Source of the DNA: Anthonomus grandis grandis
Lineage: Eukaryota > Arthropoda > Insecta > Coleoptera > Curculionidae
DNA length: 64,000 bases
Direction of reading: 5' to 3'
Assembly: GCF_022605725.1 (NCBI RefSeq)
Contig: NC_065554.1
Location: 1,073,100-1,137,099 of the forward strand
A program made the translations under genes and the position numbers. Every line of letters begins with the position of its first letter. The first letter of the stretch is position 1. Under the pieces are notes generated by a model. It did not search any database. It was not told the DNA's origin and was given only the letters and a program-made list of their open reading frames with translations. Of the stretch, positions 1-9,668 are shown piece by piece.

Positions 1-87
1 AAAAAAAAAAAAAAAATAATTTTATACTGTTTTTTTTTTATAAAAATTTTTTGGATTGTACCTGAATATAATTTTAACTGTGTCGTG
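1..87. other. AT-rich window edge, no gene seen
   Basis: Homopolymer A and T runs followed by AT-rich sequence. I see no reading frame or repeat boundary before the 210-bp repeat begins at 88. Confidence 0.5.
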
Positions 88-297
88 GTTTTTGTTTTTT
101 GTTGTTTTAATTTTTGTAACTTAAAGAACATTTATTTTAATAGTGTTTTTTATGTACTTGAAATTACTTTGTTTTATCTCTGTAATTACTTGAATCCATT
201 TCAGTGTCCTGAGGATGACTTAATATAAGTCGAAACGTCGACATTTAGGTAAACAGGTTTCTGTTTTATTTCTGACCGCACCCAACAACCCTCCGCA
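88..297 (+). repeat. 210-bp direct repeat, outer copy (flanks left palindrome arm)
   Basis: This block is repeated at 27783-27992 in the same orientation. I found one mismatch (a G/C change in the segment just before ACCCAACAACCC). Both copies end with CCCTCCGCA and then pass abruptly into different DNA: here into the interior of a LINE reverse transcriptase at 298. The block has no coding potential. Its 3' half holds a hammerhead-ribozyme-like fold. It probably is the end of a retroelement (a Penelope-like terminal repeat or a SINE-like unit); the family is inferred, not shown. Confidence 0.85.
203..245 (+). ncRNA. hammerhead-ribozyme-like fold, outer copy
   Basis: The stretch has the hammerhead core in order. 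Stem I strand AGTGTC (203-208) is followed by CTGAGGA (209-215, matching CUGANGA), stem II GACTT/AAGTC (217-221 with 227-231, 5-nt loop), GAAA (232-235), then CGTC, and GACATT (240-245), which pairs with the first strand including one G-T wobble. The cleavage triplet would be GTC (237-239). Stem III is only A-C/G-T with no loop, so a single copy could not fold it; ACGT is self-complementary, so a dimer could. One extra T (216) bulges before stem II. Minimal hammerheads with tiny stem III are known from Penelope-like elements. Activity is not shown. Confidence 0.45.
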
Positions 298-1125
298 TTA
301 TTGACAATATTCAAACAGTATGTAATACCCTAAGAATATTTGCAGATGATGACAAATTTATTAGTGGTGTCTCCAAACATATCTAAGCTATGCTAGAATG
401 AAGATCTACCGTTTCAAAAAAGGAAAGATTGGTTTAGTAAAAACAAGTTTATACTGAATACACAAGAAACGACCGTTTTGATTTTTAAAGCAAAACAAAA
501 CAAGGAAGCGACCCCAAAAGAAGTAAACCTCAACAATTACGAGGTTAAAGTGTGTGTACATATAGATGAATTTTTAGACTTTTCAGAACACATTGAACAT
601 TTACAAGTTAAATTAAATAAAGCTTATTTTTGTTTCTGTACAGTGGTAAAATACCTAAATGAATGGATTAGTATTTTGAAAACTTTGAGTCCGCAGCTAG
701 ACATGGCATTATTTTCTGGGCAGCCAACTCTAAGATAAAAAATATATTTGTCATTAAAAAAAAGGTAATTAGAATAATATTTAAGATGCAGTAGTTATAA
801 TCTTGTAAAGCTATTTTTAGATCTAAGGGAATTTCAACTGTGTAACTTGTTTATATTTGAAGCAGTGATGTTTTTATTTAAGAATAGAGATAAGTTTCCT
901 ACTTCTGTTGATCATGGGTTTAATACTCGCATATGTAATATTAACTACCCTATATAGAGGCTTTCACTCTTTAAACAGAGTCCCTACTATATGTGCATAA
1001 AGTTATTTAATAAACTTCCACATAAAATATAAACTATAGGAAATCAAATGAAACAGGTTTAAACAGAAGGTGAAACTGAAAGGTGATTACCTAAGCATGT
1101 AAACTTATATGTAGTAATGTCAGGG
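298..1125 (+). pseudogene. LINE (jockey-like) reverse transcriptase, C-terminal part, broken
   Basis: The frame carries a degenerate catalytic box, LRIFADDDKFISG, near 330-370, which is a FADD-type RT motif C. A later frame (478-738) reads VHIDEFLDFSEHIEHL and then LFSGQPTLR, which fits the thumb region and the conserved stretch after it. From about 790 a third frame reads SCKAIFRSKGI and then SPYYMCIKLFNKLP, which resembles the C-terminus of non-LTR reverse transcriptases. Frameshifts and stops separate the parts, so no protein can be made. The 5' side is cut at 298 by the 210-bp repeat; the mirror copy in the right arm continues upstream into RT motifs A and B. The orientation and order are clear; the exact clade is inferred. 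Confidence 0.75.
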
Positions 1126-1542
1126 AGATGTTTTTTTTTTACTAAATAGGCCTTTTTTAGTGATATCATTTTATTTTATATAAGTTTTCATATATAATGT
1201 TACTTGATAGTACTAAATAAAGAAATATATTATTATTATTTCCTAATATAAGTGTATCTATATAAATAACTTCCAATGGTTTCAAATGTTTGCTATTATA
1301 TTTAGATTTTCGACAGATTTTACAATTATCAATATATTTTATAATAACATTTTTCATTGATTTCCAATAATAGCTTAATTTTATTAGAGTAAAAGTTTCT
1401 TGAATTCTGCAATGAATAGTTTTTCCTTTATGAGAAAATTAAATTATTTGATTTCTTTCTTCAGGTTTAACATTATTTATTACTCGGTAAAATTAAATTA
1501 ATGTCAATTCATTAAAATGGTTACTTAAAACCTGTTGGAAAA
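789..1542. repeat. 754-bp tandem duplication, unit 1 (left arm only)
   Basis: The unit starts CAGTAGTTATAATC and ends GTTGGAAAA. It spans the LINE RT end and the gypsy integrase relic. The following unit is a near-identical head-to-tail copy, with the 63-residue frame inside unchanged. The right arm has one copy only. Confidence 0.9.
1166..1480 (-). pseudogene. Gypsy-type integrase zinc-binding (H2C2) domain relic
   Basis: On the minus strand the frame reads a His-containing segment (HKGKTIHCRIQETF) then YYWKSMKNVIIKYIDNCKIC, followed by RKSKYNSKHLKPLE. The two His and two Cys spacing and the YYW motif match the N-terminal zinc domain of Ty3/gypsy integrases. Protease, RT, RNase H and the catalytic core are absent here. 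The reading frame stops soon after the domain. A separate integrase-core relic on the plus strand at 48676-48951 may belong to a related family. The right-arm copy has lost 3 bp, including the second zinc-ligand Cys codon. Confidence 0.7.
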
Positions 1543-2296
1543 CAGTAGTTATAATCTTGTAAAGCTATTTTTAGATCTAAGGGAATTTCAACTGTGTAAC
1601 TTGTTTATATTTGAAGCAGTGATGTTTTTATTTAAGAATAGAGATAAGTTTCCTACTTCTGTTGATCATGGGTTTAATACTCGCATATGTAATATTAACT
1701 ACCCTATATAGAGGCTTTCACTCTTTAAACAGAGTCCCTACTATATGTGCATAAAGTTATTTAATAAACTTCCACATAAAATATAAACTATAGGAAATCA
1801 AATGAAACAGGTTTAAACAGAAGGTGAAACTGAAAGGTGATTACCTAAGCATGTAAACTTATATGTAGTAATGTCAGGGAGATGTTTTTTTTTTACTAAA
1901 TAGGCCTTTTTTAGTGATATCATTTTATTTTATATAAGTTTTCATATATAATGTTACTTGATAGTACTAAATAAAGAAATATATTATTATTATTTCCTAA
2001 TATAAGTGTATCTATATAAATAACTTCCAATGGTTTCAAATGTTTGCTATTATATTTAGATTTTCGACAGATTTTACAATTATCAATATATTTTATAATA
2101 ACATTTTTCATTGATTTCCAATAATAGCTTAATTTTATTAGAGTAAAAGTTTCTTGAATTCTGCAATGAATAGTTTTTCCTTTATGAGAAAATTAAATTA
2201 TTTGATTTCTTTCTTCAGGTTTAACATTATTTATTACTCGGTAAAATTAAATTAATGTCAATTCATTAAAATGGTTACTTAAAACCTGTTGGAAAA
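1543..2296. repeat. 754-bp tandem duplication, unit 2 (left arm only)
   Basis: This is the second copy of unit 1, with the same integrase relic at 1920-2234 on the minus strand. The junction between units (GGAAAA then CAGTAG) shows at most 1 bp of microhomology, which points to end-joining or replication slippage rather than recombination between older repeats. Confidence 0.9.
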
Positions 2297-4197
2297 CTGA
2301 ACATAAATCTTGTGAGAAAAAGCTAATGAAATTTTTTTTTCTAAAAAGAAAATCCTAAAGTCATTATAGGAAATACTCTTTCAAAGATGCTCATATGAAG
2401 ACTATTAAACACCCCCAAATCCCTCAAGCAACTTTTGCAACAAAATATTGATGCTACATCAAAAGCCTTCTTCAGATCAATGGACACTGCCACAACCACT
2501 TGTTTTTTATCCAAAGCTTATTAAACATAATCTATGAAATTAATTATTAGATTATAAACATAATCTAAGTTTGTTTAAATAAATGATTTTCAAAAAGAAA
2601 TGAAACAGAAATGAAGGAGACAAAACAAGGGACCAGTATTCCAGAATATGTCAAACCAGAGATAAATATTAGACATCTTACAAGTAGATATCGAACACAA
2701 CCCTATATGTGACTGATATAATCTGATTATTATGACTGGACTGAAAAGTGTGATTTAAAAATCCACAATCCTAAGATAAGAAATCTCAGATTTAATATGT
2801 TCTTTTTGCATTTTAATTGTATAATTTGATAACTCTTGGTTATTCAAAGTAAATACATTCTCCATGCACCCCGCAAAAAAAAGAATATAAATCTCTCTCA
2901 AGACAAGTGGTATCCAAGAGAGTCCTATCTCTATAAAAAAATGTCACATTAACTGCAAATATCGACCAAACCGAACAAAATATCAAAAGCCACAGAGAGA
3001 GCCCCCAATCTTTACTTGTGATCTCCCAATAATGGATGATAAAGAAAGCATCAAGTTTACAATAAGTATCACATGATTGACCTGGTCAAAGAAATGCCCT
3101 TTTCCATACACTGTCACAGATTTACAGAATAGTAGAACAGTATTCTGTAAATCTGTGACACTGTAAGCAAGTGCTTTGTTTACAAAACAAGTCTTAAGTA
3201 ATCTTACCGCAGCAATCTCACCATTTTAAGAATATAAGAATATTAAAAAATTAAAGGATACAGTCCATCTGACTGCTGCTTCCTTTGATCTTTTATGTGC
3301 TAGTTTTTTGGTAATTATTAAAATTGCGAAGCTCTTAACTAAATGAGTTGGCAAAGACAGATATACAGTATCTTCTAGTGAATTAAAAATTAGTTTTTGT
3401 CATAGGGTTAATACTTGGTATCTGTTTGTTAATACTATTCCAAACCTTTTACTAATTTCATTATTATATTGTTCCATAAGTTTTATAATGATAGAAGTAA
3501 TAAATGGTAGAAGTTGTTTATTTGATATAATAAATAATATGACTTAGAATAGGGCAACAAAAAGCAAATACCTATACTCTCAAAAATGTTATAAACTATA
3601 TAATTAAATTTCTAATTACCTAAGAGAAACAGGGATATACATTTCTTAGACAGGTAAGTGACTGCTCCCTTACCTGATTTATTCAGCAAGTGTCAAACAT
3701 TAAATCAGAAATATTTTAACTTACGCTATTTTAAATTGCGGTGTAAAATAGTAGTAGTCCAATATAAATACATGGGTCCTCCTTGCATGGATCCCCTTCG
3801 CCATTGCTGCCTCCTTATTCAGGAAGAGAGTTAAAATCTCATCTACCAGCCCTATGCACGCCACTTTCTATCTTGCCGTCTTCCATGAGTGCGTACACGA
3901 TATGCTGGAATTGTCAAAGGGTCTTTTCTGGAATTTCACACTTATTTTCTGACCATTGCCTACAACGTAAAAGAAAAACAATAGAATTAACGGTTAGTAT
4001 TCAAGAGGTTTGCCGCCTTCTCACATTTAACACTGTTGTTACTGACAGCTGCCAATGTTGTCTGTCAATATCAAGTGTCAAACGAAAAGAAAATAAACTA
4101 ATGCATCATCCAGATGTTACAGATATCGACGCTACCGGTCGATATTCATTTGGGATTCATTCTTCATTCCCTCGAAGTATCGTATACTTTTGTATAT
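2297..4197. other. Non-coding stretch with a LINE RT motif-A scrap
   Basis: This stretch is mirrored at 42058-43970. At 2413-2504 the minus strand reads SIDLKKAFDVASI, a degenerate motif A of a non-LTR reverse transcriptase with nothing convincing around it. The rest is AT-rich DNA with one strong hairpin (3113-3159). The open frame at 3783-4253 has no recognised motif and I do not call it a gene. Confidence 0.5.
3113..3159. repeat. Perfect 19-bp hairpin
   Basis: GTCACAGATTTACAGAATA (3113-3131) and its exact reverse complement (3141-3159) are separated by 9 nt. The mirrored copy at about 43104-43150 keeps the arms intact. It resembles a tiny foldback element or a site able to extrude a cruciform; no gene is adjacent. 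Confidence 0.8.
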
Positions 4198-4201
4198 ATA
4201 T
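4198..4201. repeat. Gypsy target-site duplication ATAT, left
   Basis: ATAT here matches ATAT at 10166-10169 directly outside the two LTRs. The site is a short AT microsatellite, so the 4-bp length is likely but cannot be proved by sequence alone. Confidence 0.65.
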
Positions 4202-4698
4202 TGTAACGAAATTCGGGAACACACTTTTATTGTCAACGTCAAAAAAACACTAACCTAACTCGCCTTGACTGTCGTTTAATTGTTTCCAAGGTAAAAACTG
4301 ACTAAACAATTAAAACTGAATGATTTGTCACGAAGCGCGTCCTTTTTAAAACCCGATGGAACAGTTTCGAAATATTTAGAATTATCTTCATTGTTTTTGC
4401 CCAAAGAGACCAATAATTTTAGGAGAATACTGAAAGTCAAAGCAAGCAAGTATATAAATTCTAGAAAATTAGAACTACAGGGATTTACAATAATATAACC
4501 TAAATAACCTAAATTGGGGCCAAAATGGGGCTCTCAAACAAGATGAACTACTTAAAAACTAAACACTATAGATGAAAATAATAAACCAAACGTAAGTAGA
4601 ACCCTAAAGAAACCCTACGAATCAACTTTAACTACAGAATACTAATAAAATTGTATAAAAACTAGCAGAATAATTAACGTATTTACATTTTCATAATA
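4202..4698 (-). repeat. Gypsy 3' LTR
   Basis: It begins TGTAACGAAATTCGGG on the plus strand and ends TTTTCATAATA. It matches 9669-10165 with three substitutions noticed (GAAAG/GACAG, ACACT/AGACT, GTATA/GTACA). Because the element is on the minus strand, this is the downstream LTR. Confidence 0.95.
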
Positions 4699-4714
4699 CT
4701 GCTCCCCTCTCAAG
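4699..4714 (-). promoter_or_regulatory. Polypurine tract of gypsy element
   Basis: Read on the minus strand, this is a purine-rich run, GAGAGGGGAGCAG, lying directly before the 3' LTR start (TATTATGAAAATG). Such a tract primes plus-strand DNA synthesis in LTR elements. Its position sets the LTR boundary used here. Confidence 0.8.
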
Positions 4715-5432
4715 TTTGATCGTCCCGATCAAACATGGGACCACCTGAGTCATGATAGGGCGCTAGCCGGACGATGTTTACAATTTTCATCTTCGCTGTC
4801 GGATGTCGTTGGATACGGTACACCACGTCGTTGATTCTGGTGACCACATTGAATGGACCTTCCCAATCCTTCTGGAGCTTTGGTGACTTGCCCTTCGTCC
4901 TCCGTGGATTGTATAACCAGACTTTATCCCCAGGATTAAAACCGGTAGAATTTGCCTTTATGTCATAACGTGATTTCATTCTGTTACTTTCTAGATGAAG
5001 TTTATCCCGTGCTTGTTCGTGAACAATTTGTAAACGCTCTTGTAAATGGTCGACGTACTCCTCAAGTGTTTCAGACTTATGGGGTCTTCCAGTAATAATG
5101 TCCAAAGGTAAACGAAGTTCATCACCGTAGACAACTTTTGCCGGGCTTTTTCCAGTTGACTTGTGGATAGAAGAACGATATGCCAATAGGAATGGCTGTA
5201 TACAGGTATCCCAGTCGGTTTGCTTAGAGTTTACTACCATCTTTAAATAGGTTTCAAATGTGCGGTTAAATCTTTCAACCATTCCATCAGACTGAGGGTG
5301 TAGAGGGGTTGTACGGGTCTTGATCGGTATATCTTGTACGGGTATTGATTCCCAGCAACTGGCATACTTGTTGGAGTATTTGTGACTCAAAGTTCCTTCC
5401 TTGGTCTGAATGTATTTCTCTGGGTACACCAA
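4710..5432 (-). CDS. pol: Gypsy integrase C-terminal part (separate frame)
   Basis: This frame completes the integrase after a frameshift. It reads HPQSDGMVERFNRTFETYL, which holds the third catalytic residue (Glu) of the DDE core. The GPY/F module follows (GPFNVVTRINDVVYRI), the usual C-terminal domain of Ty3/gypsy integrases. The first about 40 residues overlap the main Gag-Pol frame and are probably not natural protein. The shift is caused by a 25-bp duplication centred on two copies of TTGTACGGGT (5309-5318, 5334-5343). The frame ends 12 bp from the LTR and includes no env. In an intact relative this part would be fused to Gag-Pol. Confidence 0.9.
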   Translation of the reverse strand: MVYPEKYIQTKEGTLSHKYSNKYASCWESIPVQDIPIKTRTTPLHPQSDGMVERFNRTFETYLKMVVNSKQTDWDTCIQPFLLAYRSSIHKSTGKSPAKVVYGDELRLPLDIITGRPHKSETLEEYVDHLQERLQIVHEQARDKLHLESNRMKSRYDIKANSTGFNPGDKVWLYNPRRTKGKSPKLQKDWEGPFNVVTRINDVVYRIQRHPTAKMKIVNIVRLAPYHDSGGPMFDRDDQT

Positions 5433-8400
5433 ATCGACAAATCCAGTTCTGGAACAGCACTTCAGCTACTGTCGTTGCTTCTTGGTTTGGAATCGGATAA
5501 ACCTCGGGCCACTTACTAAAGTAATCCATAGCAACAAGAGCATATCGGTTTCCGGAGCTACTAGTAGGAAAGGGTCCTGCTACGTCTATGGCAATTCGTT
5601 CAAAGGGTGCACCAACAAGATACTGCATCATCTTTCCTCTTGTCCGGGTTTTTGGGCCCTTGCTTGACGAACACTGCTCACACTGTCGGCACCAGCGTTC
5701 AACATCTTGATGACTGTTCAGCCAGTAAAACCGTTCTCTCACTTTTGCCAAGGTCTTACTAACTCCAAAATGTCCCCCGCCGACACCGCCATGAACAGCT
5801 TCAAGGACTTCCGGAATACGTTTTCGAGGAAGGACTGTCAGATATGTCTTTTCTTTTCCATCTACGCTCTCCCAGACTCTTTTTAATAATCCATCTTTTA
5901 TAACCAATGAATTCCATTGAGACCAATAAGCTTTAAGTTCTGGAGATTTGTCAGAAATGTCTTTCCATTCTGGTTTTGAAATTTCTCGAGATTTCAGTTC
6001 GTAAATAAGACCAAATACTGGGTCATCACACTGATCTTGGATTAAACTAGCTACATCCCACTCTTTAGAACTGTGAAGGCCAATACGATTACAAGTAAAT
6101 ATCTCTGGATGCTGTTTTGATTCCTTTTTAGAACAATGTTGACATGTTTCAATACAGGGTCTTCTCGATAAAGCATCGGCATTTTGGTGATATGCGCCTT
6201 TCCTATGTTCTATTGTAAAGTCATACTCTTGTAATCGTTGAAGCCACCTTGCTATTTGTCCTTCGGGATTTTTAAACTGAAACAGCCATTTCAACGAAGC
6301 ATGGTCGGTTCTTAGGATAAATCGTTGACCATACAAATATTTATGGAAATGTTCAATAGCTTTTACTGCTAACAATAGCTCTCGTCTGGTGACACAATAG
6401 TTTCTTTCTGGTTTTGATAACGTTTTACTGAAATAAGCTATCACGTGCTCGCCATCTTCATATTTTTGTGATAGAACGGCCCCAATTCCAACATTACTCG
6501 CATCGGTATCCAAAATAAAAGGTTGTCCAGGAATCGGATATGTTAAAATTGGAGATGTGCATAGTGCTCTTTTTAACCGTTGAAATGCTTCTTGACAGTC
6601 TGTTGACCAACTAAATACCATTTTGTCCTCCGTGAGCTTATGTAGAGGCTTTGCAAGATTAGCGAAATTTCTTACAAATCTTCTGTAATAGGTACAAAGG
6701 CCCAGAAAGCTTCTTAACTGGTGTTTGTCAGTGGGTCGTGGCCAATTTTCGATTGCCTCTACTTTATCTGGATCAGTCTTGACACCTTTTTCTGATATTA
6801 CATGGCCAAGGTATCGAACTTCTTTTTGAAATAAGCAACATTTTTTAGGACTTAGCTTCAGGTTGGCCTCTCGCAGTTTAACAAATACCTCTTGAATATT
6901 CTTTAAATGATCTTCAAATGTTTTTCCCAGTATGATGACGTCATCCAGATAAACTAAACATGATTCCCAAGTCATTCCACGTAAAACTGTTTCCATAAGT
7001 CTCTCAAAGGTAGCTGGAGCATTGCAGAGTCCAAAGGGCATTACTGTAAACTGCCAAAGTCCCGTTCCAGTCGAGAATGCGGTCTTTTCCTTATCTTCTG
7101 GATGCATCTTTACCTGCCAGTATCCACTCTTTAGATCGAGTGTTGAGAACCATTGTGAACCTGATAACGTGTCCAGAGTGTCGTCAATTCTTGGTAGGGG
7201 ATAACTGTCTTTCTTGGTAATGTCATTCAGTCGCCGATAGTCTACACAAAATCTAGTGGATCCATCCTTTTTCTTTACTAGCACTACTGGAGATGTCCAA
7301 GGACTCTGAGAAGGTTCTATCACTCCTTGTGTCCTCATTTCTTGAAGCATTGAGGAAACTTCTCCTTGTTTAGCTATCGGAATTCTTCGAGGTGCTTGTT
7401 TAATTGGAGCATTGTCTCCAGTGTTAATTCGATGCTGCACCAAATCAGTTCTTCCCAGGTCATTATCGTGCAAGGAAAACACATCTTGATTTTCTTCAAG
7501 AAGACGTCGCAATTTACTACACTGGTCCATGGTTAAATTGGCAGATGATTTTTCAAATAGGTTTTGTAAACATACAGAAAAAGGTCTGTTTGAATAACGA
7601 CTTCTATCAGCATTTTTCATGACTGCCACTACTTCAGAGCATACGCCAATGTTCTCTCCTTGTTTCAAGTGTTGATCATATCCTTTTAAATTTACCATTC
7701 GAACCAAAACAGTAGATTTCTTCTGCGTAGATAAAATCTTGGCTGGAAAAATTCCTTTACCATATAGTTTGCAGTTTTCCATGGGCTCAATCAAAACAGT
7801 TTCTCCCTCTTTTCCTCCAGTTGTAGCATTAATCACCACCTCTGAATTTGCTGGTATGGTAATATCCTTGAATAACTTAACGACTCTGGTATTTACTTTA
7901 TCTTCATATAGGTGGTGCATAAAAATCTCTTCATTTCTCGTCGTCAATATCCGGTTATATACATCCATTTTAAACTGCTGAGCATTCATAACATCTAATC
8001 CTAATATGACATCATCCATGATTTCTGCCACTAGTACTGGCTGTTGGAATGTTGTTAAGCCAATGGTGACTGTAGCTTCATGCAATCCAAGAATCGGGAT
8101 CCTTTTTCCATTTGCAGACTCCAGAATTAAATTGGGTGGTGCTGAAAGCCTACAGTGTGCTACGATGTTCGGCTTCACGATAGTATGACTTGATCCTGTA
8201 TCCACTACCATCTCACATTCACGGCCGCATATTTTTCCCGGTACTACCAAGCTCTCTCCAGGATGTGGCAGCCGGTTTAGTCTTATACGTGGGGCTTGGT
8301 AGCACCCAGCCAGCTTGAAGTTGAAGTTTTCCTGGTTCCTTGGATCTCTTAAAGGCTTGGGGCATTGACGTTTAAGGTGCCCCTCCTCATTGCAATTCCA

Positions 8401-9624
8401 GCATTGCAATGGTCTTTTAGGTTTCCTCGCTAATAATGATTCAATCTTCTTTAGGCGATCTTCGAGATCACTTTCCGGAGTTCTGATTTGTCTTATTCGT
8501 GTCTGCCTTCTAGTTGCTTGAAAAGCTGCCTCATACTCTAGTCCATGGGCCAAAGCTTCTGAAATACTTTTATGATGAGCCATCCTTAGAGCGTGGTTAG
8601 TATCTGGATCTCGAACTCCGTCAATAAAATAATTTATAGAAATTTGTTCTCGGAACTCTGTTGGGGCTGAAGGGTAAGCCAGATTTACTAATCGAGCAAC
8701 ATCGGCCTCAAACTGTTGAAGTCCTTCATCGGGTTGTTGTCTTCTAGATTTCAATTGAGCCTGGTACACTTGTTGTAGATGGGCTTCACCGTATCTCATC
8801 TCTAAGGTACGCACCAGTACGTCGAAATTGAGCTGATCCTCAGATGGCACCATTCTTAATATTTCTGTAGCTTCTCGTCTAAGGCTTAGCTTAAGATTGA
8901 TTGCCTTTTCTTCGTTATCCCAGCGATTTCCCTTAGCAGCGGCCTCAAATTGATTCAAATAGGTACTCCATGCTTCTTTGCCGTCGAATTTTGGTGGCTT
9001 TACTTTCATCATTGTTTGCATTCTAGGATCGGGATAAAGAGGGGTCTGTTTTACTTTCATCTCTAGTTCTTGGATCTTTTTTTGTACTTGTCCCAATTCT
9101 TCTTCTACTGTTGCTTCAAAGTTAGTCATTAATTGTTTCTGATTCTTCTCCAGATCTTCTTTAAGTTGTAAAACTCGTTCCTCTTGTTTTCTGTCTCGTT
9201 CCTCCTGCTCCTTTTTAAGATTATTTTTTAAATTAAGTAAGTCATCTTTCATGGTTCGAATCAGGTCTTCATTTTCTTTCTTTAGGTCATCTTTCATGGT
9301 CCTTATCAGGTCTTCATTTTCCTTCTTCAGGTCAGATTTAATTGTCTTTAGTAAATCTTCCTGTTTGTTGTCTCGCTCTTCTTGTTTGCGGTCTCGTTCT
9401 TCTTGTTCTACCTTCTGTTTACGGTCTCGTTCTTCTTGTTCTTTCTTCTGTTTACGGTCTCGTTCTTCTTGTTCTTCCTTCTGTTTACGGTCTCGTTGTT
9501 CTTGTTCTTCCTTCTGTTTACGGTCTCGTTCTTCTTGTTCTACTTTTTGCTCGTCAAACTTCCTTAATAGCAGCTCCATCAATTTCTCGGTCTCCATCTT
9601 GGCCTGACTTCTTGTTAAAGGCAT
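5287..9624 (-). CDS. gag-pol: Gypsy fused Gag-Pol polyprotein (1445 aa, integrase truncated by frameshift)
   Basis: One open frame covers most Gag and Pol functions. Residues about 20-200 are a highly charged coiled coil with tandem ERDRKQK-type repeats. A retrotransposon Gag domain follows, with a CCHC knuckle (CWNCNEEGHLKRQC) near residue 407. The aspartic protease has VVDTGSSHTIV near 470. The reverse transcriptase has FCVDYRRLN and the YLDD box near 890. RNase H has DTDASNVGIGAVL near 1038. Integrase begins with its zinc domain near 1277 (HGGVGGGHFG and CRQCEQC) and shows the first two acidic core residues (AIDVAGP, IHSDQG). The frame then runs off after about residue 1425, so the third catalytic residue is in the 4710-5432 frame. 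Gag and Pol share one frame, so no -1 shift is needed. The start is the first Met after the primer-binding site. Confidence 0.97.
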   Translation of the reverse strand: MPLTRSQAKMETEKLMELLLRKFDEQKVEQEERDRKQKEEQEQRDRKQKEEQEERDRKQKKEQEERDRKQKVEQEERDRKQEERDNKQEDLLKTIKSDLKKENEDLIRTMKDDLKKENEDLIRTMKDDLLNLKNNLKKEQEERDRKQEERVLQLKEDLEKNQKQLMTNFEATVEEELGQVQKKIQELEMKVKQTPLYPDPRMQTMMKVKPPKFDGKEAWSTYLNQFEAAAKGNRWDNEEKAINLKLSLRREATEILRMVPSEDQLNFDVLVRTLEMRYGEAHLQQVYQAQLKSRRQQPDEGLQQFEADVARLVNLAYPSAPTEFREQISINYFIDGVRDPDTNHALRMAHHKSISEALAHGLEYEAAFQATRRQTRIRQIRTPESDLEDRLKKIESLLARKPKRPLQCWNCNEEGHLKRQCPKPLRDPRNQENFNFKLAGCYQAPRIRLNRLPHPGESLVVPGKICGRECEMVVDTGSSHTIVKPNIVAHCRLSAPPNLILESANGKRIPILGLHEATVTIGLTTFQQPVLVAEIMDDVILGLDVMNAQQFKMDVYNRILTTRNEEIFMHHLYEDKVNTRVVKLFKDITIPANSEVVINATTGGKEGETVLIEPMENCKLYGKGIFPAKILSTQKKSTVLVRMVNLKGYDQHLKQGENIGVCSEVVAVMKNADRSRYSNRPFSVCLQNLFEKSSANLTMDQCSKLRRLLEENQDVFSLHDNDLGRTDLVQHRINTGDNAPIKQAPRRIPIAKQGEVSSMLQEMRTQGVIEPSQSPWTSPVVLVKKKDGSTRFCVDYRRLNDITKKDSYPLPRIDDTLDTLSGSQWFSTLDLKSGYWQVKMHPEDKEKTAFSTGTGLWQFTVMPFGLCNAPATFERLMETVLRGMTWESCLVYLDDVIILGKTFEDHLKNIQEVFVKLREANLKLSPKKCCLFQKEVRYLGHVISEKGVKTDPDKVEAIENWPRPTDKHQLRSFLGLCTYYRRFVRNFANLAKPLHKLTEDKMVFSWSTDCQEAFQRLKRALCTSPILTYPIPGQPFILDTDASNVGIGAVLSQKYEDGEHVIAYFSKTLSKPERNYCVTRRELLLAVKAIEHFHKYLYGQRFILRTDHASLKWLFQFKNPEGQIARWLQRLQEYDFTIEHRKGAYHQNADALSRRPCIETCQHCSKKESKQHPEIFTCNRIGLHSSKEWDVASLIQDQCDDPVFGLIYELKSREISKPEWKDISDKSPELKAYWSQWNSLVIKDGLLKRVWESVDGKEKTYLTVLPRKRIPEVLEAVHGGVGGGHFGVSKTLAKVRERFYWLNSHQDVERWCRQCEQCSSSKGPKTRTRGKMMQYLVGAPFERIAIDVAGPFPTSSSGNRYALVAMDYFSKWPEVYPIPNQEATTVAEVLFQNWICRFGVPREIHSDQGRNFESQILQQVCQLLGINTRTRYTDQDPYNPSTPSV

Positions 9625-9648
9625 CCACTAAAATGAGCTTCCAAATAT

Positions 9649-9666
9649 CCTTTACTTCTGACACCA
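9649..9666 (-). promoter_or_regulatory. Primer-binding-site candidate of gypsy element
   Basis: On the minus strand TGGTGTCAGAAGT begins 2 nt after the 5' LTR end (ACA). TGG at this position matches the CCA end of a tRNA primer. The tRNA is not assigned. Confidence 0.75.
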
Positions 9667-9668
9667 AT

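Noticed and set aside
3783..4253. 156-residue open frame (and its mirror at 42047-42478) as a gene
   Set aside because: No recognisable motif or composition bias; the 3' end differs only because gypsy inserted. It is probably chance.
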